Origin: Euryodendron excelsum
Taxonomy: Eukaryota; Streptophyta; Magnoliopsida; Ericales; Pentaphylacaceae
Reading direction: 5' to 3'
Length of the DNA: 64,000 nt
NCBI GenBank assembly: GCA_033060915.1
Contig: CM065392.1
Location: 10,645,501-10,709,500, forward strand
The first letter of the stretch is position 1, and each line of letters begins with the position of its first letter. A program made the position numbers and the translations under genes. Below the pieces are notes generated by a model that was given only the letters and a program-made list of their open reading frames with translations, was not told the DNA's origin and ran no database searches. Below are positions 1 through 11,135 of the stretch, in pieces.

Positions 1-1370
1 GTCCATTTTAACTCAGTACGAGAATTGCCCTCAGTTGCATTTTGAAGGGCTGACCTTTTTACCGAGTACACATTAAAAAAATGTTTTTCTTCCTGATGAT
101 CTTCAGAAGGAGGTGCAGATAATGCAACCTCCTAAATATGTTGCTGAATGGGAGTGTCATAAGTTGGGTAGATTACAAAAGGCTATCTATGGGCTGAAAC
201 AATAGCCAAGAGCATGCACCTGACAAAATTAGTTAAATTATGGCTAATTGTGTCCTAAAAGGAACTATATCTGATCAATCAGTGTTTGCCCAATGAAGGC
301 CTGGTGCAACTATTATTCTCTCTTTGTATGTTGATGACATTGTTATTATGGGTAGTGATACAGAAGGTATTGATGACCTTATATCGCATCTCATACAGCA
401 CTTTCCTATGAAAGATTCTCGCCAATGAGGTATTTCTGGTGCATAAAGGTACCCAGATCTAAGCAGGGAATCTCTATTCACTAAAGTACTATATTAGTTA
501 TCTTTCGGTGACATAGCTTTTTTAGGAGCATAAACAGTTAAAACCCCTATAGAGCTTGTAGGCCTGTTGTTTGATGATCTTGCTAGATGTAGAATACTGG
601 TTGGGGAATTTATAGATGTAAGTGTGACTTAGCCAGATACTGCATTTGTTGTAGGCGTTTTTAGCCAACTTAAGCAGTGTCCAAAGCAATAACATGGGCA
701 AGCAGTCTCTCATCTCTTAAGGTACTTAAAAGAGCTCTAAGAAAAAGTATAATTATTAGGCCTTCTAGTTGTCTTGATGTTGATGTCATGGGCTGTTCTG
801 ATGCAGTTTGGGATGGAGATCAGTTAGATAGCAGGTCCATTTATGGATATTGCACATTTGTGGTGGTACAGTTAGATAGGAGATCCATTTATGGATATTG
901 CACATTTGTTGGTGGTACAGTTAGATAGGAGGTCCATTTATGGATATTGCACATTTGTTGGTGGTGACTTGGTTACATGGAAGAGCAAGAAGTAGAATGT
1001 AGTGAAAAAAATCAAGTGCAGAAGCTGAGAATAGAGCTATGGAACATATATAGCATATGACCTGGGTGGGGATAAGTCACTTTCCAAAGAGACAGAATTG
1101 TCTAGCGTCACACCAACAAACATATTCTGTGACAATCAGGCTGGTAAGTATATTGCTTCTAATCTAGTATTCTGTGAGTGAGTCAAACAGAGAGAGGTTG
1201 ACTGCCACTTTATACAAATATGAGGGTGAGATAGAAGATTATTACAGCCTCTTTTACATCTGACGATTAATTAGCTTTTATGCTTGCTTAAGCTTTAGAG
1301 GAACATTGTTTTTCTGAGTTGTGTGACAAGTTAAGCACAAAAAATGTCTATGCTTGAGCTTGAGAGGAAA
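1..1370 (+). pseudogene. Ty1-copia pol relic (RT and RNase H)
   Basis: Translation in shifting frames gives the copia reverse transcriptase landmarks in order: a KAIYGLKQ-like motif near 180-205, then LYVDDIVIMGSD near 325-362, which carries the YVDD-type catalytic box. These are followed by RNase H landmarks GCSDAVWDGD near 790-820, RRSIYGYCTFVGG near 880-915, a CDNQAG box near 1130 and a VDCHFI-like end near 1200. Many stops and frameshifts break the frame, so it cannot be translated. It lies 5' of the first visible pyruvate kinase exon on the same strand, so it probably sits in an intron of that gene. That placement is an inference because the earlier exons are outside the window. Confidence 0.88.
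824..966 (+). repeat. Three tandem copies of a 48-49 bp RNase H segment
   Basis: Units start at 824, 872 and 921 and begin TTAGATAG(C/G)AG. Each encodes the RSIYGYCTFV block of copia RNase H, which normally occurs once. The first unit is 48 bp and lacks one T relative to the 49-bp second unit, so the frame shifts between units. Confidence 0.9.
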
Positions 1371-1515
1371 TGTTAAAGAGTGGTTTTATGTATTGAGGAT
1401 AATCTTGTAATTTTAGTTTTTTTAATAATATGAGTAGAGGCGCCAAGCTTTCTCAGGGTTAAGCTTTTATTTTGATTGCTCTCTATCTCTCTCTCTCTCT
1501 CTCTCATACACCAAA
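1371..1515 (+). repeat. Short 3' LTR of the copia relic
   Basis: A purine-rich stretch (GAGAGGAAA, 1361-1370) precedes TGTTAAAGAG, the expected polypurine tract followed by a TG-starting LTR. The sequence directly follows the end of the RNase H and C-terminal region. It ends in a CT microsatellite with a CA-containing tail. The right boundary is approximate because no partner LTR is in the window. Confidence 0.55.
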
Positions 1516-1764
1516 CAACATAGCTCTAAATATCTTATTATTGTTAAATATGCTTTAAAATGCCAACTGAATGACAATATTGTATGTTATGAACAATTTA
1601 CTCATGGTTGAGTTATTTCTGGCAACACTTCCGCCAAGAGCACAATAATGTTGCACCAAAATATTATAGCAGGCAGATCTCTTGGTCTGTAAAAAAACAT
1701 TTGTTTACTCTTTTTCTAGAAGCCTCCGGATTACAGATTGCTTAGTGATATGTCTCTATTGTAG

Positions 1765-4700
1765 GTTTTCTTGTTTCAGAGGTATGCCATACACAAGTGT
1801 AACATAGTCGGAAAACCTGCCATAATTACTAGAGTGGTGGATAGTATGACTGCAAATCTACGGCCAACTCGTGCAGAAGCAACAGATGTTGCCAACGCGG
1901 TTCTTGATGGTTTGTAACTTCATGCATTTGGTCATTATTTGCTAGTTTTCATAACCTGTATATTAAACTTTCCTCCTTTCTCTTGTGTTTGTATTCTGCA
2001 AGGAACTGATGGTATACTATTGGGACCAGAAACACTTCGGGGCCTCTATCCGATTGAAGCAATAAGAATTGTAGGGAGAATATGTGCTGAAGTAAGTATT
2101 TATATTTGTTTGTTGGTGTGTTCAAATTATTGGAAACAATTCTCAGAAATTTGCACCATGGTGATGATATAGGTGTGCAAACATGAAACAACAGTTAACG
2201 TATTTGCTATAAGATTACAGAACAGGAACAGTGATCTTCACATGTCAAAAATGTTGTTTTAAATATTTTCAAACAGTACTAAACTGTTGCATCTCATTTA
2301 ACTTTGAATCCAATTAAGCATATTGAGGAGTGCACATTCATAAAAATGAACATATTACTTCTGCTCTAGAAGGAACACTCCAATTCTTCTTCTGTTCTTG
2401 AAGGCTTAGAGATTTTATGGTTTTATGTGAAAGGAAATTTCTAAAGACAGAGACGGAGCAGGAATTTGGTTTGGGTTTTTTTTGGGGGGGGGGGGGGGGG
2501 GGGGGGGAAGATGTGTGGTAACCCATGGACAAAAAACTAGATTTCTTCTTAGTACATACTACATAGCACTATAAATGGGATATTAAATCTACTTCTTCCT
2601 TAATCTAACATAATTTATTTTTTAATGAATAGAGACGAAAATTTTCACTTATATTATTGATTTTTACTTTTCATATTCTTAGTCATAATGTGCCCTTGGT
2701 CAAATAAGGCTTTCTACATCACCAATTAGGGAATCTGAAACCTCTTTTAACCAAGTTGTCAATAGTAAGGATAGAATCCAAAACCGCTGTCAATAGTATG
2801 GATAGAATCCACAAATGAATGTGCAGTCCTCAAATAAGTTTCACCTTTCTCTATATGTGTTTCCTAATCAAACTTTCTCATATATTGTTTCCTAATTATT
2901 TTTGAATCAATAAGTTTCCCATTGAAAACTGTAATTCTCATTAAGTTCATGGCCCATGCGTATCATATGGGCAGTTATCATTTCATGGATAATTAACTAT
3001 AGGCTTTGAATTGCATCAATCCATTATTATTCTATGGTTTGCTGAACTTTCTTTAGGAGTGAAAAACATAGGTGCTACCTGCATTATTTCTTAGGAACCG
3101 TTATGTTATTCATTCTAGAATGCTGAACAGCTAGAATCTGGGACAATGCTCACTTTTTTTCCTGCAGTTGTCATTCAATGGTTCCTTAATGTAACATAAA
3201 GAAATCAATTTCCATAACATCCATTAGGTGGGCCCATCCTCAAATAACCCTTCAAGAATTTTCAGTTTTGGCAAGCATTGCTTTGTTTATAACATTTGGC
3301 CACCATACTAGGATGCAACTAATGAATACAACCTGCCAGACTGCCAGTTCTAACTATAAATGTTATTTGTGTTCGGGTGAAGGAAAGCCTCGGGTTCTTG
3401 CTTTCCTTGTAGGAAAGGTCTTGGTTTGGTATGACATTAGAGAAAATTTGCAATGGTTATGCGGCTATATAGAAAAGGCTGGCAGGGCTTCAAGCGGGGG
3501 GCCAGCTGCCTGAAGAGTATCAATCAACTTCTTTGGTCATAGATTACTTTTGAGTTTATAACCGAAAGTCAACTGCATTATAGAACTTCATTACAAGAAT
3601 TTGCACTTAACCTCACTACCCTCAGGCCTTGTCAAGTTGGCCAAAGCTTTCGCCGCAGCCAGACCAACTTGGTCTCTTATCCAAAACTCTTAGCCAGGCC
3701 CAGCCCAAGTACTGAAAACTCACCTGTCAAGTTGGGTTGGTTTAAACTGCCAAAAGTTGCATTTATTGAAGCAAATTCATTGGTGCACACTGCTCTGCAA
3801 TCTCTCTGTTTCAAAAGAGAAGTTACTTTTTGTCTGCTTATCTGATAATCACGGTTTGCAGTCCTAAACTCAAGGAACAAAATTTTCATTTGTTTCCACC
3901 GAAACGGCCGAAACGTTTCCGTTTCTTAAGGGACCGAAACGAAACATTAGTGGAATAACGAAACATTATTGTTACGATCAAAACACACTAAAACAGGGAA
4001 AAATGCACTAAAACACAAGGCTATATACCTAAACAATAAGTTGTATTAACCCGAATTTAAATTTTTTATAAAAGATGTACAATTTTTATACAAAAAATTG
4101 TATTTTACTATTTTAATGTTTTTCACTTTTGAAATGTTTCTGAAACGTTTCCGTTTCCAAGCCAACCGAAACAATCCCTTAAAACGAAATTTTGATCCTT
4201 GCCTAAACTCTGACATCTAGCTAAAGATCAGCCCTGACGTGATATTTCATGCCCTGTTGCTGTTGGTACTACCAATTATCACAAATATCTGTTGTCTCAA
4301 TAACATTCAGCATCTGTATGATTTTAGCATCTAACCCAAATTACAAAAGAAAATTTGTTCTTCTTACTGCGATCAACAAAGGTCCTTCTTGTAGGCTGAA
4401 AGTGTTTATAATCAGCCTCTTCACTTCAAGAGAATTGTCAAACATGTTGAAGAGCCAATGTCTCATGCAGAGTCTGTTGCGTCATCAGCGGTAACTGTGT
4501 TTATGATCCCCTATTATAAAAGGCTTATAATCCCTATGACTGAGATCAAACAAGCTACATGAGTTCTTTCTCATTTTGAAGGTACGTGCTGCTATTACAG
4601 TCAAGGCTGCCATGATTATCGTGTTCACTTCAACTGGTGGAGCAGCAAGGTGCTCCTTTACAATCAATAAAGCTGCTAAAGAATATAACCCTCGAACTAT

Positions 4701-5730
4701 TGACTAAACATGATTTGTGTTGGCAGGTTGATTGCAAAATATAGGCCATCAGTGCCAGTGTTTGCTGTTGTTATCCCTCGTCTCAGAACAAATTCATTGA
4801 AATGGACTTTCACTGGTTCATCACAGGTTGCTACAGCTCTCTCCTCTCAGTTTTATGCCACAAGAATCACCAGATATCATTTAGTTATTCTGAGAACTTC
4901 ATGATCTTTAACAAGCATTCGTCTCCATGCTGCAGGCTCGGCAGTTGCTTGGAGTAAGAGGAATCTATCCTATTTTGGCCAGTCCTAATGTGGTAAAATT
5001 ATATTATCTTCTTTCTAAATAAAAAATTCTTTTCTAACTGTGAAATATGCTCATCAAATACAAAATTGAACATGTAATGTCTGTTGCACCGGTTAGTGGA
5101 TTCTTGGTATGATGTCTTCTCGTGTAGTTTGCAGTTAATAAGATGAGGATACGGATGGCTTCTGTCCAAGTCATGTCTAAGGCTCTGTTTGGTAGAGCTA
5201 AAATTTACCTTTTTTTTTTTTGCTTATAAGCAAAAAAGCTGAATTTTTTTAGTTTTGTTTTTATAAGCTAAAATAAGTAAAAAAGCAAAAAACTGAAAAA
5301 ATTTAGTTTTTTTTTTGCTTATAAACCAAAAGAGCCAGGCCAAAAAAACTTGAATAAAGCTGTACCAAACGGGCCTAGAATAACCAAAAATAACTCACAT
5401 TATTCAGGCCTACAAAGACATTGATTTGACCTGATGGGCTGATACGAATTAATGTTCGGTTTTCATATTTATTTTTCGGCGACTTTCATTTTCAGTTAAT
5501 TTATCTTCAGATGCCTACTGAATGCAGACTTTAGTGCACTGTTGTTCTATTGCCTATATTTGCAGGCTACCTCAGGTGGTTCTAGTGAAGAATCTGGCTT
5601 GAAACTTGCCCTTGATCATGGTAAATCTGTGGGGTTACTGAAACCTAATGACCAGGTGGTTGTCTTTCAAAAGATCGGGGATTCATCAGTTGTCAAGATC
5701 GTTGCACTTCAAGATCAGCGATACATTTAA
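1765..5730 (+). CDS. Pyruvate kinase, cytosolic type, C-terminal half (seven exons)
   Basis: The enzyme converts phosphoenolpyruvate and ADP to pyruvate and ATP at the last step of glycolysis. Exons: 1765-1909, 2003-2091, 4395-4490, 4582-4649, 4727-4826, 4936-4992 and 5566-5730. All junctions are GT..AG and phases match, giving 720 bp (239 codons plus stop). Visible landmarks are [68 protein letters not shown] and a C-terminal [13 protein letters not shown] block (here IGDSSVVKI). Plant cytosolic isozymes are about 500-530 aa, so this is roughly the C-terminal half; the N-terminal exons with most active-site residues would be upstream. The large second visible intron (2092-4394) carries a hAT-type element. 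No stop or frameshift is seen in these exons. Two residues differ from the usual family form: P in LLGPETLRG, where A is common, and G in STGGAAR, where R is common (SGRAAR). A truncated pseudogene is possible but not indicated. Confidence 0.93.
2484..2507 (+). repeat. Homopolymer G24
   Basis: An uninterrupted run of 24 G residues follows a T-rich stretch inside the 2.3-kb pyruvate kinase intron. Such runs are unstable, so the true length may differ from the assembled one. Confidence 0.9.
3871..4201. mobile_element. Non-autonomous hAT-type element with 8-bp TSD
   Basis: The ends are inverted: CAAGGAACAAAATTTT on the left, and CAAGGATCAAAATTTC when the right end is read on the minus strand. 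The element is 331 bp and is flanked by a perfect 8-bp duplication CCTAAACT at 3863-3870 and 4202-4209. Internal GAAACGTTTCCGTTTC motifs occur near both ends in inverted arrangement. An 8-bp TSD is characteristic of hAT transposons. There is no coding capacity. It lies in the pyruvate kinase intron. Confidence 0.85.
5181..5375. mobile_element. Tourist-like MITE, 195 bp
   Basis: The left end GGCTCTGTTTGGTAGAGCT pairs with the right end AGCTGTACCAAACGGGCC read on the other strand. Flanks are TAA and TAG, an imperfect match to the TWA duplication expected of PIF/Harbinger MITEs. The interior is T/A-rich with its own inverted complementarity (TTGCTTATAAGC motifs). It sits in the last pyruvate kinase intron (4993-5565). 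Confidence 0.6.
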
Positions 5731-5967
5731 TCCTAGCCGCCATGTCCTTTTCTTAACCAACCCTGCATATTTTTCTATACTCTTGTCCCTAGTTAGTAAA
5801 TCGTATTAAACCCGTAATACATTTAATCCTACTGTTCTTTTGTCGTCCCGTAATTTACTATGCTCTGTCTTCCAAAAATTTTATTAATCACACTTATCTC
5901 AAGCAATCAAATGGGTACAATCCATTTCTTCCTGCTAAGGTATCGTCAGCTTCATTCTTTTATTTTT
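5731..5967 (+). other. 3' flank of pyruvate kinase
   Basis: AT-rich sequence after the stop codon, presumably 3' UTR and flank. CGTATTAAACCCGTAATACATTTAATCC partly echoes the last coding bases. No clear polyadenylation signal could be assigned and no other gene is visible. Confidence 0.5.
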
Positions 5968-7042
5968 CCACTCAATTTGCTAATCTCACCAGGTTTGTGC
6001 ATGTATAATATGCAAGCCAGGCTAACATTTGCCTATGTTTGCAAGGCTAACTCAAGATAATTTGAAGCTTAAAATGATAGCTTTAGATGAGACTTTTCAT
6101 AATTTTAATATCATTGCAAAATTTTTATTTAAGTTTATTTTTATCTCTTTTTGAGATGCAAAATTATCAATTAAATCCTTATAGTGAAGTTTAGCTAACA
6201 ATATTTTCAATTGAGAGTATAGCTAATTCGTTTAGTCATGTGACATAGTTGATTATAAATAGGATTTTATCAATTTTAATTTTGAAAAGTTTTTTTTTTC
6301 TGCACAAGCAACTGTTACAAGTATTAATATTCTATACAAAAATTAAATATGTAGATAACCCACAAAATCAAATAGAGATAAAATACTGCACTTTGTTCGA
6401 TTTAACATTTCAAGTACTAGAATAAAAAAGTGTTCCTTGGTAGATAAAATAATATTTCATACATATGTAGATAATTCAACAAATCAAATAGAGATTGAAT
6501 AAATTTTGACAAAAGAAAAATCAAACAAATGTCAATTTATGAAAAAAATTACAATTGAAAATTTATGTGTACTAGAGAGAGAAAATGAGAAAGAATGAAG
6601 AGTATTGTAAGAGTTTAGACTTCTAAACATCTATAGGGTAGTATGAGATAACTTTTAACCTTTCTTATATTGATAGATGCGTATGTAGTTATATTTTTTA
6701 AAATTATTTTTTCAAATTAACTAGTGTAATTTGATCTTGGTCCTTTTTTTTTTTTATACTTTTATTTTTTGGATTGGGGCCTTTCCTTTTCTTTTCTTAT
6801 GAGCATTCTTTTTTTTTTTTTTTTTTACATTTGGATTACGGCTTTCTTTTCTTATTTGGATTGAACCTTTTTTTGTTTCAAAACATATATCAAAATTATA
6901 CCGAGTTTTAACTATAATATATGGGGTTTTTTCAAAAGTTCAGGACCTTAAAAAATAGAAGACCTAAAGCGAGTATTTTACTCGCTTAATGGATGAGCCG
7001 CCCTCTGTTTGGTAGGGGGTTGAAGGGGCTTGAGCTATTTGA
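5968..7042. repeat. Tandem duplication, copy 1
   Basis: This roughly 1.07-kb AT-rich block recurs at 7264-8352. Shared landmarks in order are CACCAGGTTTGTGC, CTCTTTTTGAGATGC, GATAACCCACAAAATCA, GAGTATTTTACTCGCTTAA, GATGAGCCGCCCTCTG and GGGGCTTGAGCT. No reading frame of note. The GCCGCCCTCTG end resembles ends of plant hAT-type relics, but because the similarity extends past it into the flank this is better read as a segmental duplication. Confidence 0.85.
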
Positions 7043-7263
7043 AATTTAAAAGGGATATTATCCTTATCAATAGAAATTCTTATCAACATAGATAAATGGT
7101 TGCATATAAGTTAAAAGAACCAATGATCACGTTACATGTTATTTTTTTTATTTTATATAATTCAAAATTCTAGAAAATTTAGATCAAGTCTTTCAAATTT
7201 AAAGACCCAATAACGTTTGGCTATTTATAATAGTATAGATAAATACAAGCAGGATTGTGCTAA
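7043..7263. other. Spacer between the duplicated blocks
   Basis: AT-rich sequence with no coding frame and no counterpart directly after copy 2 that I can see. It may be a remnant of the duplicated unit. Confidence 0.5.
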
Positions 7264-8352
7264 TCTCAACTTGCTAATTTCACCAGGTTTGTGCTTTAAG
7301 TCTCAAGATAATTTAAGACTTAAAGTGATAATTTTAGATGATGCTTTTTTTAAAAAAAAAAAACTTAAAAGCTTTTCATATTTTTAATATCATTGTAAAA
7401 TTTTTATTTAAATTTATTTTTATCTCTTTTTGAGATGCTAAATGATCCATTAAATCTTTATTGTAAGTTTAGCTAACAATCTTTTCAATTGATAGTATAG
7501 CTAATTCATTTAGTCGTGTGACACAGTTGATTATAATAGGATTTTATCAATTTTAATTTTGAATAGCTTTTTTTCTGCACAAGCAACTGTTAGGAGTTTT
7601 GACATTCTATACAAAAATTAAATATGTAGATAACCCACAAAATCAGATAGAGGTAAAATACTACATTTTGTTCGATTTAACATTTCAAGTAATAGAACAA
7701 AAAAGTGTTCTTTGGTAGATAAAATAATATTTCATGCATATGTAGATAATTCAGCAAATCAAATAGAGATTGAATAAACTTTGACAAAAGAAAAATCAAA
7801 CAAATTTCAATTTATGAAAAAAAATTATACTTGAAAATTTATGTTTACTAGAAAGAGAGTGAGAAAGAACGAGAGTGTTATAAGAGTTCAGACTTTTAAA
7901 TATCTATAGAGTTGTTTGAGTTAACTTTTAACCTTTCTTGTATTGATAAATATGTATGTAGTTATTTTTTAAAATTATTTTTTTAAGTTAACTAGTGTAA
8001 TTGATGTTGGCCTTTTTTTTTTATTTTTTATTTTTTATCTTTTCTTATCAGCATTTTTCTTATTTGGATTGGGGCCTTTTCTTTTCTTATGGGCATTTTT
8101 TTTTCATTTGGATTACGGCTTTTTTTCCCCCTCCTTTTCTTGTGGCTTTTTTTTTTTTTTCTTTATTTGGATTGAGCCTTTTTTTTTTTTTGAAAACGTA
8201 CCCAAATTATACCGAGTTTTGATTATAATATATAGGATTTTAAACAAAATTTAGGACCTTAAAAATTGGAGACCTAAATCGAGTATTTTACTTGCTTAAT
8301 GGATGAGCCACCCTCTGATTGGTAGGGGGTTCACGGGGCTTGAGCTGTTTGA
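7264..8352. repeat. Tandem duplication, copy 2
   Basis: Second copy of the 5968-7042 block, about 1.29-1.31 kb downstream, same orientation. Differences are scattered substitutions and changed poly-T lengths. Open frames here, such as the phenylalanine-rich ones at 8001-8254, are artefacts of T-runs. Confidence 0.85.
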
Positions 8353-9245
8353 CTTGGCAAATTCTTAAAAGAAAATGACGCAGAAATAGGCTCCCAACTG
8401 AAGTTTGGCAGTTTGGGTGCATTATTGCTACTCCAAAACACTCCAGAAAGTTTGGCACCACAGCATCATGATTTTGAAGCTTTCAAAATGATCAAAAACC
8501 ACATATAAAGCATGCAATTAAAAAAAAAAGAAGGAAGTCCACTTCTGTTTGGAGAATAATAAGAAGGATTTTGTCAATAATTATATTTGTAGTAGAGGTA
8601 TAAATTTTTTTTTAAAAAAAATTTGTTAAATAAAGCCCTCTTTGTAGGAAAATAACCAGTGACCCATTAAGTGGTCTTGTTTCTTGTTACATAATGGTAC
8701 TTGGCTTGGATTTGAGTGCTGTTAAGGATAAAATTTGATGTTTTTTTGGGTGAGGGGAAGCATAATATAATGTTGTAAACATCCCAATTTCGACTCCCAA
8801 TTCTTAAAAAAATGGGGTTAATTGTTTCGAGCAATATTTATGGAATGACATAATGCTTTCAATTTTGAATCAAAGATAGTTAATACTGAGATAAATTGTA
8901 GGGAATTTTTAGACCTGTGGCAGGGAACTTTAAGATTTGTGACATAAATTCCAAGCCATAAGGGAGTCCAAATTTCAGAACATCATAGCCCCTTTCTTCC
9001 TTGTCGATAACAAGAGTCTGTTCACTTGTTTTAAATTAGGGCGTCTAGAATTAGCTCATCCACAAATTAAGTAGTTTATGGGTTAAGCCGTAAAAAGAAG
9101 ACTTAGCAGCTCTAACCCACTCGCTATTCTTATCCCTTTAGCTATTTTACCGAGCCAGCACACGAAATTGTGCTCCAATGTACTCTCTATCCCGTTCAAT
9201 ACTATACATTTTTGCTTTTTCACTGGCTAAATATAGCGAGTCAAT
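8353..9245. other. Intergenic, no recognisable gene
   Basis: AT-rich sequence with short homopolymers. I see no conserved protein, terminal repeat pair or TSD. Confidence 0.5.
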
Positions 9246-9752
9246 TTGGGCTTGGTATTTCAACGATCTCCTCCTCCGGCGCCATTTCATTCCTTTCTTC
9301 TTCATCATTTAATTTGCAGTTACAGAGCTAGGATACAATTTAATTCATCTCTTTCTCCAACAATTCGTTTGCACTCACAAAGCTGGGGCACAGGTATGGA
9401 ACTGTGTCTTTCCCTCTTCCCTCCCCTCTCACCTCCTGAAAGCCCGTCCTTCCCCCACCTCTCTCTCCTGGTTGTTTTGGGTTATAGCTTTGCTTCATTG
9501 CCGATCATGGGGACGTGTGCGCTACGGTCACTTCTGTGGCAAAGGAGAGAACACCCTGAACTTCAGCTCAGTCAAGAGCGAGACCTTTCAAATGTTGTTT
9601 CTTGTTAAAAATACCCCTTCGAAGAATGCAATTTGGCGAAATTATTTTGTGGTGTCATGGATGTGTGTGTATGAATGTGACGGGGTTACCTCAATTACCA
9701 AATTGGTTTTTCCTTCTAGGTCTCTTCCATTGACTAATGATCACCATCGCTG
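9246..9752 (+). other. Possible transcribed region, unassigned
   Basis: Base composition changes here: a C/T-rich leader-like segment (9265-9400) is followed by a possible intron, with donor candidate GTATGG at 9393 and acceptor TATAG near 9487. Two overlapping frames of 120 and 93 codons are open at 9246-9608 and 9472-9753. Neither protein resembles a family I recognise. It could be a 5' leader and first exon, a decayed gene or chance. I claim no function. Confidence 0.2.
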
Positions 9753-10117
9753 ATTGTGGGTTATTTTTATCTTTATTTTTTATTTGTGGGTTATTATTAT
9801 TATTATTTTTTTATTACGGGTTATTTTTTTGTTGAAGCTCCTTTGCAATTATGGTGAAAAAATATTTATTGTATTTCATTTGATTTTCTACGGATTGTGA
9901 AATGTCAATGATTTTTGGATCATAAAAATTATCCATCTCATCATGCCACATCATCACATGATGATGACCTGGCATGCTACATAGCATTTTTTTCTTTTAA
10001 AAACATGATAGTTAATTGAAATAGCTAGCTAAAATAGAGAATAAGATTAGAGTTAATTTCTAAAAGTTTATCTTCAGAATAGAAAGTGTATTTGTTTATA
10101 ATATTTTGGCTCTCAAG
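9753..10117. other. Intergenic, AT-rich
   Basis: TTATTATTATTATT-type simple sequence around 9790-9830 and a CATCATCACATGATGATG inverted motif near 9945. No gene seen. Confidence 0.5.
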
Positions 10118-10285
10118 GTTCCATTTGTTTCGATATAAAATGCTTTCAAAAAAATATTTTTCTTATTTTTCGGTATTTGGTTGTGCATAATTTATGTAAA
10201 ATGTCTTATTGGTAAAATATTTTACACCTCTGCAGTGTCAAATAACTTACCAATTAAAAATCTTTAAGTCAATTTTTTTGTTTTT

Positions 10286-10630
10286 TTATCTATCGTGCTC
10301 TAATATTTCACACTTGGGTATCCCAATGACAAAGGAACCCAACCAACGACACTTAGAGAACTTGACAACGAGGAGCCTCACCAGCCTAGGACTAGTTTTA
10401 GCAGCTACTTCCACCTTCGCTTTGTCCTTTGGCTTTCGATTGTCTAGTTCTTCGTCTTTGGAGTCTTCAGGTTCTTCGGGTTCTTCCGCTGCCTTTACTC
10501 CATTTTTATTTGGTTGTCGCTCTTGGTATTAGCCCACACCGATACCACTTCTTCACCTCTATTCGAGATAGCTTCAACCAATGCAGCGACATCTCCATTT
10601 GTGACTTTTACTTTGTTTGGAGCTCAAAAA
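10286..10630 (-). pseudogene. Coding-like block of unknown identity, one frameshift
   Basis: On the minus strand a frame of about 43 codons (10630 down to about 10503) includes VTNGDVAALVEAISNRGEEV. It ends at a stop, and the adjacent frame is then open for about 75 codons to 10286 with an acidic/basic stretch (EEPEEPEDSKDEEL, then NRKPKDKAKVEVAAKTSP). The composition looks like real protein, unlike the AT-rich surroundings. I do not recognise the family. It lies wholly inside the inverted-repeat element, so it may be a captured host gene fragment. No start codon is visible. Confidence 0.35.
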
Positions 10631-11074
10631 GTTAACTGGCTAGAAGAGCCGAGAATATAATTTGAAATACAGGAGGTGCTATGATTGCATCAGAGGCTAG
10701 TAGGAGATGCGAGATCTTCATTTTCTAATTGATTTGGGTTGTCTTTGCAAGCTCAAGATCGAGTTTGTCTTCATATTATTTGCTAACCATGATCATTCTT
10801 TTTGTATTCTGTTTCATCATGTTTTTTCTGAAAAGGATTTTGATTTTGTTTTGGAGGAGGATGAGAGAAAGATGATGAATGTCTGAATGAAGTGTTGGCA
10901 ATTTTTTTTATATCTATATAATTCTAATGCTTGTAAAGTGTTTGATAAAATGTTTATTTGAATTGTGTGTCAAAAGTTGAAGCATTGGCTACGCTTTGCT
11001 ATAAATTTATGACTATATTTTTTTCCAAGCTACGAGCAACCAAACCCCAAAATTAACGTAATCATTTAACACCA

Positions 11075-11116
11075 AAAATATTTCACATGAAAAATATTTT
11101 TCATGTGAAATATTTT
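11075..11116. repeat. 42-bp perfect palindrome
   Basis: The sequence centred at 11095/11096 reads the same on both strands, with arms containing ATTTCACATGAAAAAT. It can form a cruciform or hairpin and sits next to the right terminal repeat of the 10118-11135 element. Confidence 0.9.
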
Positions 11117-11135
11117 ACGTCGAAACAAATAAAAC

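Larger units (their letters stand above)
10118..11135. mobile_element. ~1-kb terminal-inverted-repeat element, Pack-TYPE candidate
   Basis: Left end GGTTCCATTTGTTTCGATATAAAAT pairs with the right end, which read on the minus strand gives GGTTTTATTTGTTTCGACGTAAAAT. This is an inverted repeat of about 25 bp with few mismatches. No flanking duplication is apparent. The interior holds a coding-like block on the minus strand (separate entry) and a 42-bp perfect palindrome near the right end. There is no transposase. Superfamily uncertain. Confidence 0.55.

Noticed and set aside
8001..8254. Phenylalanine-rich frames
   Set aside because: Artefacts of poly-T tracts in the tandem duplication.
9246..9608. 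120-codon open frame as a confident gene
   Set aside because: No homology recognised and the overlapping frame is equally open; kept only as an unassigned low-confidence region.
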